From: an uncultured Porphyromonas sp.
GTDB taxonomy: Bacteria > Bacteroidota > Bacteroidia > Bacteroidales > Porphyromonadaceae
Assembly (NCBI RefSeq): GCF_938046015.1
Contig: NZ_CALIXW010000006.1
Coordinates: forward strand, 1-14,001
Direction: 5' to 3'
DNA length: 14,001 bases
Position numbers and translations under genes: made by a program. This document shows, one piece after another, positions 6,807-13,092 of the stretch; the stretch's first letter is position 1; each line of letters begins with the position of its first letter. The notes under the pieces were generated by a model. That model did no database searches. It was not told the DNA's origin and worked only from the letters and a program-made list of their open reading frames with translations.

Positions 6807-7486
6807 GAATACATACCTAGATAGCGCCCGAGGCCTAGCAAGTAGAGGAAGGGCGCTAATTCGTGGGCGCAAAGGTACAAAAAAAGGAGCACATAGCCAG
6901 CCGAAGACGCGGCTAACCTACGGATAAGCTGGAGGATACCTAGCCCTTGTATGACGAGGAGCAGGCCTAGCGTGAGCTGCAAGAGGAGCGGTGCGGGGAG
7001 GGGGCTTAGGCAAAGCAGTCCCAGCGGTGCCAAACACAGCGCACGCAGCCAGTCGAGGAAGAAGTAATCCTGCCTCAGTGCCTCGCCTACGAGCCCTCCG
7101 AAGAAGAGGTAGCGCCAAAGCCAGAAGAGCCGAGAGCGTAGGTAGAGGAAGGCATAGCAGCCGAGGCTGGCGCCCCCGACAAAGAGCAGCATCCCTTGGT
7201 AGTCCTGCTTGCCTGCTGGGAGCGCGCCCATCAGTCCCATCAACCGTAGCGACAAGAAGCCTATCCCTAGACTATTGACGAGGTAGACGAGGAAGCGGAA
7301 AAGGTTGATCGGGGCGAAGCGGGCGATATAGCCCATGCCCGTATCACGTCCACGGCTGCGGAGGCTATGCACGGCTACGCCGAGTAGCCCAGGTGTATAG
7401 AGCCACAGGACGAGCGTCAGCAGCCAGAGGAGGCCGACGCCTAGGTAGCTTAGGTTGGTGAAGGCCTCGTATCGGAAGAGGGTCAT
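6803..7486 (-). CDS. DUF4271 domain-containing polytopic membrane protein
   Basis: This 227-residue, very hydrophobic protein has about six probable membrane helices, near residues 14-36, 60-80, 98-115, 120-135, 147-180 and 190-222. Near the end is YLCAHELAPFLYLLGL, resembling the conserved C-terminal stretch of DUF4271. The family has no known function and in Bacteroidota typically sits directly before hemD, as it does here with a 4-bp ATGA overlap. It is strongly Leu-rich with frequent Arg/Tyr at helix ends. Assignment rests on topology, the C-terminal motif and gene order. Confidence 0.82.
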   Translation of the reverse strand: MTLFRYEAFTNLSYLGVGLLWLLTLVLWLYTPGLLGVAVHSLRSRGRDTGMGYIARFAPINLFRFLVYLVNSLGIGFLSLRLMGLMGALPAGKQDYQGMLLFVGGASLGCYAFLYLRSRLFWLWRYLFFGGLVGEALRQDYFFLDWLRALCLAPLGLLCLSPLPAPLLLQLTLGLLLVIQGLGILQLIRRLAASSAGYVLLFLYLCAHELAPFLYLLGLGRYLGMYS

Positions 7487-7511
7487 GTCGTCGCAGGTGT
7501 CGGGATGAGGT

Positions 7512-8129
7512 CTAGCGCTGGGGCTGAGGGGAGAGGAGCGCTGCGGGGATAGGCTCGGTATAGCTGATGAGGTAGCCCGCGAGCTGGAGGTAATGCAGCT
7601 CGAGCTCTAGGGTAGAGTAGCGGAGGCTGAGGAGCCCCTCGGCTGGGTCGCAGCGCTCGAGGACGAAGCTGAGGAGGGAGCCGCTCGGTGGGTTCACCGC
7701 CTTGTAGGCTGCTTCCTTCGCCGTCCAGAGGAGGCGGAGGGCGGTGGCTCGGGGAAAGCCCTCGGCCTTCAGCTGCGCGAGCTCGCCCTCACGGACGAAG
7801 CGGGGCAGGACGCGCTCGAGCTCGGCGCGCTCCTCCTCGATGTCTATACCTATGTGGAGGGGGGAGGATTGGGGGACAAGGAGCAGGGCGACGGCGCTCG
7901 CACTGTGGCTGAGGCTCAGCGTCCAGTCGGGCTCCTTGGGGAGGTAGGGGGCTCCGTGCGGGTGGTGCGCTAGGGGGCTTGCCTTCCCGAGGGCGTAGTG
8001 CAGTGCCTGTCTCGTGGCCTCCTGCTCCAGCGCCCGACGCTCGCGGCGGTCAGCAGCTGGGGCAAAGCGGCAGAGGACAAGGCGTGCGCCCTCTAGGGCA
8101 CAGGGGAGCTGCTGTAGCTCTAGAGCCAT
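7512..8129 (-). CDS. 4'-phosphopantetheinyl transferase (Sfp-type)
   Basis: This 205-residue enzyme transfers the phosphopantetheine arm of CoA to a serine of an acyl or peptidyl carrier protein. Diagnostic motifs are SLSHS (72-76), IGIDIEE (93-99, with Mg-binding D96 and E98) and LLWTAKEAAYK (133-143, with E139 and K143). The size is that of single-unit Sfp-like enzymes, larger than AcpS. It follows the GldE-like gene by 4 bp, a neighbour pairing found in other Bacteroidota, and precedes DUF4271 by 25 bp. No carrier protein or synthase is in the window, so the target is probably the fatty-acid ACP encoded elsewhere. Confidence 0.92.
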   Translation of the reverse strand: MALELQQLPCALEGARLVLCRFAPAADRRERRALEQEATRQALHYALGKASPLAHHPHGAPYLPKEPDWTLSLSHSASAVALLLVPQSSPLHIGIDIEEERAELERVLPRFVREGELAQLKAEGFPRATALRLLWTAKEAAYKAVNPPSGSLLSFVLERCDPAEGLLSLRYSTLELELHYLQLAGYLISYTEPIPAALLSPQPQR

Positions 8130-8133
8130 GATG

Positions 8134-9447
8134 CTAGCTGGGGCTGCTCGTCGGGGCAGGTGGTGGCGTGAGCTTGACCTCGGTGATGCGGAACTTCTCC
8201 AGCCCCGTCACCTCCATGCGCCAGCCTTCACTTGTCACGACATCGCCCTTGCGGGGCAGGTCTTGCTTCAGCTCGAGGACGAGTCCGCCGAGGGTGTCTA
8301 CTTGGTCCTCGCTCTTGCCGAAGGTACCCGAGGGGAGGTTGAGCGCGCGCAGGACGTCCGTCAGCGGGGTGCCGCCCTCGAAGAGGTAGCTGCCGTCGGC
8401 GAGCCGCTTGTAGGGTAGCTCCTCCTCGTCGTACTCGTCCGAGATCTCCCCGACGATCTCCTCCAGCAGGTCCTCCATGGTCACGATACCACTCGTGCCG
8501 CCGTACTCGTCGACGACGACAGCGATGTGCTTCTTGCTGCTGCGGAAGGCCTCGAGGAGGTCATCCAGAGGCTTGTTCTCGGGAATGAAGTAGGCCTCAC
8601 GGATGAGCCCACGCCAGTCGAAGTCGGCAGGCTTATCCTTGTGCGGCAGCAGGTCCTTGATGTAGAGGATGCCTCGGATATTGTCCTCCGAGTCCTCGTA
8701 GATAGGAATACGAGAGTAGCCGCACTCGATGGCGAAGGCCAGCACGCGGGCAAAGTCCCAGCTGATGTCGATGTCGCACATATCCACGCGCGGCACCATG
8801 ATCTCGGAGGCTGTCTTGTGATGGAAGTTGATGATCTCCTCGAAGAGCTCCTTCTCCTCGGGCTCGTGTCCCTCCAGCAGGTCCACGGCCTGGGAGAGCT
8901 CATCGACCGAGAGGTCGTACTTCTTGGGCTGCATGCGGCTGGTCACAAGGCTCGTGGAGCGCATCAGCAGCGTGGCGAAGGGGCGCAGGGCGTGGCTGAT
9001 GAGGCGCATCTTACCCGCAGAGAAGCGGCTGAAGGCCAGTGGTCGTGCCTGCGCGTAGACCTTGGGGATGATCTCCCCGAAGAGCAGCAGCAGCAGCGTC
9101 AGGATGACCGTCTGCACGAGGAAGCCCAGCAGTGGGCTCGTCCCGAAGTCGAAGATCTGGCTAAAGGCGTAGCCCGTCAGGATGACGATGGCTACGTTGA
9201 CGAGGTTGTTCCCGATGAGGATGGTCGCCAGCAGGCGCTCCGAGTCCTTCAGCAGCTCCAGCAGTGCCGAGTCGGCAGGGTGCTCCTCTTCCTTGATCTC
9301 GTCGATGTCACTCGGCGAGAGGGAGAAGAAGGCCACCTCGCTAGAGGACATGAAGCCCGAGATGATGAGTAGTAGCCCACTGAGGGCTAGGGTGGTCCAC
9401 GCCGAGAGGGCTATGCTCGGTCGGATGATCTGTGCTAATTCTTCCAA
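8134..9447 (-). CDS. gldE: GldE-like CNNM/CBS/CorC-HlyC-domain membrane protein
   Basis: This 437-residue protein has three parts in order. First is a DUF21/CNNM membrane domain (about 15-175) with helices near 16-38, 72-95 and 105-130, and the motifs SSSEVAFFSL and FGEIIPKVYA. Second is a CBS pair (about 212-335) with MVPRVDM, GYSRIPIYED and VVVDEYGGTSGIVTMEDLLE. Third is a CorC_HlyC domain (about 345-425). This architecture is shared by Mg/Co transporters of the CorC type and by GldE, associated with gliding and the type IX system in Bacteroidota. The GldE name rests on the phosphopantetheinyl transferase neighbour and the lineage; a general CorC-type cation transporter is the alternative. 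A Pro/Ser-rich tail ends the protein. Confidence 0.88.
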   Translation of the reverse strand: MEELAQIIRPSIALSAWTTLALSGLLLIISGFMSSSEVAFFSLSPSDIDEIKEEEHPADSALLELLKDSERLLATILIGNNLVNVAIVILTGYAFSQIFDFGTSPLLGFLVQTVILTLLLLLFGEIIPKVYAQARPLAFSRFSAGKMRLISHALRPFATLLMRSTSLVTSRMQPKKYDLSVDELSQAVDLLEGHEPEEKELFEEIINFHHKTASEIMVPRVDMCDIDISWDFARVLAFAIECGYSRIPIYEDSEDNIRGILYIKDLLPHKDKPADFDWRGLIREAYFIPENKPLDDLLEAFRSSKKHIAVVVDEYGGTSGIVTMEDLLEEIVGEISDEYDEEELPYKRLADGSYLFEGGTPLTDVLRALNLPSGTFGKSEDQVDTLGGLVLELKQDLPRKGDVVTSEGWRMEVTGLEKFRITEVKLTPPPAPTSSPS

Positions 9448-9473
9448 TGTGAATGGGGTAACGAATGGGCTGC

Positions 9474-10748
9474 CTAGTGTGCACCCTCGAGGCGGCGTAC
9501 CGTCTGGTACTGTGCCTCGAGCTCGGCAGCGGCGGTCTCCAGCTGCGTCTCGAGCTGGCGGATCTGTACGGAGAACTCGCGGCGCTGCGTGCTATCCTCG
9601 GCGCTCGCGCTCCAGCTGCGGCGTAGCTCCTCCAGCTGCTTGCGGCGCTCGGCCAGGCGCTGGCCGGCCTCCAGAGCAGCCTTGTAGCGCTTCATCGCCT
9701 CGGGCGAACGGAAGTCGGACCAGTGGCGGTAGATGCGATCGCCCTGCACGACGAAGAGGAGTTCGCCGCTCGCCTTTTGACTTGGACGGCTGGGGCTAGC
9801 GACAGCTGCCCTGTCCTTGCTGATAGGGAGGCCCGATAGCGAGGCGCGGGCGAAGTCGAACTCCTCTCCTGCTGTCTCCTCCCTTGGCTCGGCCTTGGTC
9901 TGCCCCGAGAGGAAGCTCGGCTTCGACGCAAAGCGGTAGATGTGCACGGAGTCGGGGCCGCAGAAGCGGTCGCTGACGAGTGTCCCCCAGCCTTCGCTCT
10001 CGTGCCAGGAGAGGAGGTAGTCGTTGTAGGGCGAGTTGTAGGGCATACCCAGGAGCGTAGGCTCGAGGAAGGCGCCGCCTCCGTCTCTGAGGCGAGAGAT
10101 GTAGAGATCATAGCCACCGATGCCCTTCGTCCCTTCGCGGCCGAAGAGTAGCGTCGTGCCGTCCTCTAGGAGGATGGGGCAGACGAGCGGCTGCTCCTGA
10201 TCGAGCGCTCGGGTGCTCAGCGGCTGGGGCTCCCATGCGCCTCCGACCTTGGAGAGCCATACGAGGCTCTGCCCCGAGGGGAGTAGCTGGTTGCGCTCCA
10301 GGGCGTCGCGGTAGCTGACGCTGGGCATCTGTGCCTCACCAGGCAGGGGCTCCTGCATTGGCTGGAGCCCAGGCTCGTAGGCCGCGAGGTGCTTCAGCCA
10401 GTCCGCCTTGGGGACGACGATGCTGTCTAGGAGCACTTGGCTATCCGCTCGGTCGCTCATGACGGCTGCACGATTGATCTGCCCGTGGAGCTCGCGGTAC
10501 ACAGCCATCGTCTCGTCGTCGAAGCGCTTGCCCTTAGCCGCTACCATCGCCTCGGCGATCTGGTCCATGGCCTCATTGATGCGGTAGGCTCGGTAGAGCT
10601 GGCGTGCATCCTCAAGGTGGGCTTGGGGTGTCTTGGCTGTGACCTGAGGCTTGGCCTTGGTCTTTGTGGGTTTCTTCGGCGTGCCCGCGGAGAGGGGTAG
10701 TGCTACAATGAGCGTCGCGAGGGCGAGATAGGGGCGGAGGAGGGTCAT
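9474..10748 (-). CDS. Exported protein with PD40-like beta-propeller repeats and C-terminal coiled coil
   Basis: This 424-residue protein has a signal peptide (residues 1 to about 21, ending LPLSAG) and then a Lys/Thr/Pro-rich linker. A helical, TPR-like stretch follows at 44-95. The central strand-rich region carries a PD40/WD40-like blade: GGYDLYISRL (211-220), LGMPYNSPYNDYLLSW (233-248), then GWGTLVSDR. A charged helical coiled coil (about 350-420) ends the protein. Related blades occur in periplasmic or outer-membrane-associated Bacteroidota proteins such as OmpA- and PorE-like factors, but there is no OmpA peptidoglycan-binding domain here and I cannot name an ortholog. It lies between the porin (29-bp gap) and the GldE-like gene (26-bp gap), which suggests an envelope role. 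Confidence 0.8.
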   Translation of the reverse strand: MTLLRPYLALATLIVALPLSAGTPKKPTKTKAKPQVTAKTPQAHLEDARQLYRAYRINEAMDQIAEAMVAAKGKRFDDETMAVYRELHGQINRAAVMSDRADSQVLLDSIVVPKADWLKHLAAYEPGLQPMQEPLPGEAQMPSVSYRDALERNQLLPSGQSLVWLSKVGGAWEPQPLSTRALDQEQPLVCPILLEDGTTLLFGREGTKGIGGYDLYISRLRDGGGAFLEPTLLGMPYNSPYNDYLLSWHESEGWGTLVSDRFCGPDSVHIYRFASKPSFLSGQTKAEPREETAGEEFDFARASLSGLPISKDRAAVASPSRPSQKASGELLFVVQGDRIYRHWSDFRSPEAMKRYKAALEAGQRLAERRKQLEELRRSWSASAEDSTQRREFSVQIRQLETQLETAAAELEAQYQTVRRLEGAH

Positions 10749-10777
10749 AATGAGAGTACGGGGTAGTAGCGTGGAGG

Positions 10778-12061
10778 CTAGAAGACGAACTGGGTACGCA
10801 GCTGCAGGCTGTGTACCTGGAGGCCATCATAGGCTGCGCCGACACGGGTGATCTTGCCCCCATCGCTTGCCGAGGCGTTCATCTGGCTGTAGCTGTAGCT
10901 GAGTCCGAGGAGGACGCTGGGGGAGGGGAACCAGTTGAGCGCTACGAGCGCATCCGTACTTGCCCCGCCCGTGCGGGCATTGAGGTAGCTGAGGCGTGCC
11001 ATCAGCTCGAGGTTGCCCCCAGGGCTGACTTCGTCGGCGACGTTGTTGAAGACTGAGGCTGCCTTGAGGTACTTACGCTGCGTGCCGCGGAGCATGTAGC
11101 TACCCTCGATGTAGCCGCCGTAGTGGTTGCTGTAGCTGTGGGGACTTACGAAGAGTCCGCTTTGGAGCTTCTCGGGATCGGTGGCCGTCGGGTCGTAGCC
11201 TACGCGGGTGTAGAGCCCTTCGCCGAGGAGGTAGACCTTGGGGGTACGCAGAGCTGCCTCCAGCCCGAGGATCTCGTAGCGCTGCACCCCCGTCAGCGTC
11301 CTGAGGATGAAGCTGCGACCGTCGACATCCGAGCTAGGGGCCGCACGTAGGGTGAAGCTCCCGAGGGGATTCTGGCTGCGGTCACCAGCGCGCACGGTCC
11401 CAGCGATACCTAGATGGATGAGGCGGTCGGGCTCGGGACTAGGGAGCCAGACGGCGCGTGCTGAGATGCCGTAGCCCTCGCTGTAGTGGTTGGGGCTGGC
11501 ATTGATGCTCTCGATGCCGCCAGCGGCAAGCGCTGCAGAGAGCCAGTAGTTACGCCCCCATTGACGCCAGTGGATGGACCAGTGGCGCGAGCTCTGTGCC
11601 AGGGGGGCGACGGCGGGCGCGAGGTTCACCGATCGGTGACGCGTGGCAGTATTGATCCCTATGCTGATGGGGTCGAAGATGTAGCCTACAGTGATGTTGG
11701 CCTGAGGCGCATAGCTGTAGCGGACGAAGAGATCGCAGAGCGTGACGCGGGCCCGAACAAAGTCCAGGTCGAAGCGCCCTGACCAGCGGTCGAGCTCTAC
11801 AACTGCTGCGATGCGCGCTTGGCTGACTTGGCTCGCAGGTGACATACGGAAGGGAGCTCCCGAGTAACGCAGGTCGCTACTTCCAGGGACGAAGTAGGTA
11901 GCCGCATCGAAGGTAAGGCGCCCATCGATATTCAGGCTGAAGGACTTGTCCTTGTCAGCCTGCTTGGCCTGTCCTGTCTGTGCGCTGAGCCGCTGCAGGG
12001 GAAGGAGTGTGAGGAGACCCACCAGGAGTAGGCTTAGTCCTCTAGAGTCTGATAGCTTCAT
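10778..12061 (-). CDS. Porin O/P-type outer-membrane beta-barrel protein
   Basis: This 427-residue protein has an N-terminal signal peptide (cleavage probably after LSA at about 27) and a charged spacer. From residue 41 it shows alternating amphipathic strands typical of a 16-stranded-type porin, such as FSLNIDGRLTFDAATYF, SGRFDLDFVRARV and ANITVGYIFDPISI. It ends in the aromatic strand LQLRTQFVF, with the C-terminal Phe needed for barrel assembly. The overall pattern resembles the phosphate-selective porin O and P family widespread in Bacteroidota. Phosphate selectivity should not be assumed. It is the first gene of the minus-strand block, with a promoter-like TATCTTTG just upstream. Confidence 0.82.
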   Translation of the reverse strand: MKLSDSRGLSLLLVGLLTLLPLQRLSAQTGQAKQADKDKSFSLNIDGRLTFDAATYFVPGSSDLRYSGAPFRMSPASQVSQARIAAVVELDRWSGRFDLDFVRARVTLCDLFVRYSYAPQANITVGYIFDPISIGINTATRHRSVNLAPAVAPLAQSSRHWSIHWRQWGRNYWLSAALAAGGIESINASPNHYSEGYGISARAVWLPSPEPDRLIHLGIAGTVRAGDRSQNPLGSFTLRAAPSSDVDGRSFILRTLTGVQRYEILGLEAALRTPKVYLLGEGLYTRVGYDPTATDPEKLQSGLFVSPHSYSNHYGGYIEGSYMLRGTQRKYLKAASVFNNVADEVSPGGNLELMARLSYLNARTGGASTDALVALNWFPSPSVLLGLSYSYSQMNASASDGGKITRVGAAYDGLQVHSLQLRTQFVF

Positions 12062-12084
12062 ATCCGTAGTGTATTAGTTTGTTA

Positions 12085-12092
12085 CAAAGATA
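12085..12092 (-). promoter_or_regulatory. Promoter (-7 element) of the porin-led minus-strand block
   Basis: Read on the minus strand, TATCTTTG matches the TAnnTTTG consensus. It lies 24-31 bp before the porin ATG, so the leader would be only about 15-20 nt. No clear -33 TTTG is visible upstream. It is the best promoter candidate for the whole 7.4-kb block. Confidence 0.6.
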
Positions 12093-12204
12093 GGATATTT
12101 GCTCGTCTCGCTTGCCTGTGCCCGAGCCTTCATGCTTGGGCTGCCGCTCCTAGGGCGTATGTGGAGTCCTCCTTAGCACCTGTACTCCCTCGCGCGCGTA
12201 CATT

Positions 12205-12233
12205 ATATATAGGATATATAGGGCATATATAGG
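12205..12233. repeat. Three copies of ATATATAGG
   Basis: ATATATAGG occurs at 12205-12213, 12214-12222 and 12225-12233, that is at steps of 9 and 11 bp. It forms an AT-rich island in otherwise GC-rich DNA, with a (CG)n run immediately before it. It could be a protein-binding cluster, an easily melted site or slippage-derived. Confidence 0.65.
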
Positions 12234-12265
12234 GCTTGGGGAGCTAGGGTGGGGGTGCCTGTGAG

Positions 12266-12335
12266 GGCAGGAGCTTGCCTGCATGCGCTACGCTGTGTCC
12301 TTCTATCGTAGGGTGCTTCTACTTTTGCTCCTGCC
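12266..12335. repeat. 9-bp inverted repeat flanking 52 bp
   Basis: GGCAGGAGC (12266-12274) and GCTCCTGCC (12327-12335) are perfect inverted arms. Inside lies a smaller stem CTACG/CGTAG (12288-12292/12307-12311). A TAnnTTTG motif (12320-12327) runs into the right arm. The arms may form a cruciform or RNA stem, or be a short invertible segment; see findings. Confidence 0.5.
12320..12327 (+). promoter_or_regulatory. Secondary TAnnTTTG motif upstream of the DUF3575 gene
   Basis: TACTTTTG fits the -7 consensus on the plus strand. It is about 140 bp before the DUF3575 start and overlaps the right arm of the inverted repeat by one base. No -33 element is seen; it may be a chance match. Confidence 0.3.
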
Positions 12336-12398
12336 TCTAGGGAGTGGCCTCTTGAGGATGATGCAGCCTTGGGTGAGCTGTAAATCAACACTTTTTTG

Positions 12399-12406
12399 TA
12401 ATTTTG
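12399..12406 (+). promoter_or_regulatory. Promoter (-7 element) of the DUF3575 operon
   Basis: TAATTTTG matches TAnnTTTG, just after a T-rich run. It gives a leader of about 50 nt before the ATG at 12466. That leader includes the short complementary blocks GCGGG and CCCGC, which could form a small hairpin. The -33 element is not clear. Confidence 0.6.
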
Positions 12407-12465
12407 CTGGCTCTATGCGGGACCAAAGCCCCCGCACTTTGTGACGAAACTAATCAGCTTGCATA

Positions 12466-13092
12466 ATGATCAAACGTATTGCCCTATGGGGCGCGCTCTG
12501 CCTACTGGGAATTAGCTTTAAGGCCGAGGCGCAGAACTATGCCATAGGTACCAACCTCCCCTATTGGCTCACGGGGACCATCAATCTCCAGCCTTCTATG
12601 GCGCTGACGCAGAAGGTCACGCTCGAGCTCGGAATACAGGCCAAGCCCATTGACTTTAAGTTTCCGCTGCCTACGGGGCTTATGGATACCTTCTACTCCG
12701 ATAATTCGTTGAGTGCTGATGAGCGCTTCAAGTTTCACAATGTGTACCATACGCAGCATGCCTTCATCCAGCCTGGAATCCGTTACTGGGCGCAGGGAGC
12801 GTACAACCGGAGCTTCTTCGTCGGGCTCAATCTCATAGCTGGCTACTACAAGTTCGGTACCTATACGGGGAATCCTACTTACTCCAAGGGGTATCTCTTC
12901 GGAGGGGGGATGTCCCTGGGCTATGCCTATGAGCTCTCCCCGCGCTGGAATATTGAAGGTGAACTGGGCGGCTCCTTCGTCCAGGCACTCTATGATCGCT
13001 ACAACAGGAAGGGCGTCCTTGAGGCAGCGGATCAGCAGCGCTCACTCATGATCCCCACCCGTGTTAGTCTTAGTCTAGTGTATATTCTATGA
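12466..13092 (+). CDS. DUF3575 domain-containing exported protein
   Basis: This 208-residue protein has a signal peptide (1-22, AEA before QN) and a small outer-membrane-like beta structure. Family landmarks are IGTNLPYWLTGTINLQPSMA at the N-terminus (27-46), the VTLELGI strand (51-57), FFVGLNLIAGYYKFG (117-131), GGGMSLGYAYELSPRWNIEG (146-165) and a YDRYNRKG turn (176-183). DUF3575 proteins are found in Bacteroidales fimbria-like surface loci, often as the first gene. The ATG at 12466 places the signal peptide correctly. It overlaps the next gene by ATGA (13089-13092), indicating translational coupling. Molecular function is unknown; a barrel or assembly accessory role is inference. Confidence 0.85.
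   Translation: MIKRIALWGALCLLGISFKAEAQNYAIGTNLPYWLTGTINLQPSMALTQKVTLELGIQAKPIDFKFPLPTGLMDTFYSDNSLSADERFKFHNVYHTQHAFIQPGIRYWAQGAYNRSFFVGLNLIAGYYKFGTYTGNPTYSKGYLFGGGMSLGYAYELSPRWNIEGELGGSFVQALYDRYNRKGVLEAADQQRSLMIPTRVSLSLVYIL

Larger units (their letters stand above)
12093..12398. other. Divergent intergenic region between porin and DUF3575 operons
   Basis: No gene is seen here; a 62-codon minus-strand frame (12203-12391) is low-complexity and lacks motifs. The region carries a short AT-rich tandem repeat, a 9-bp inverted repeat and an additional TAnnTTTG motif, listed separately. It is the natural place for regulators of both divergent transcripts. Confidence 0.6.

Noticed and set aside
6807..6872. 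A 22-codon upstream extension of hemD
   Set aside because: It lies entirely within the DUF4271 coding region, adds an Arg/Pro/Leu-rich segment unlike HemD, and the internal ATG gives the usual ATGA coupling and the conserved N-terminus.
8527..9372. A 281-codon plus-strand frame opposite the GldE-like gene
   Set aside because: It is antisense to a well-supported gene with CNNM, CBS and CorC domains; its translation has no recognisable domain.
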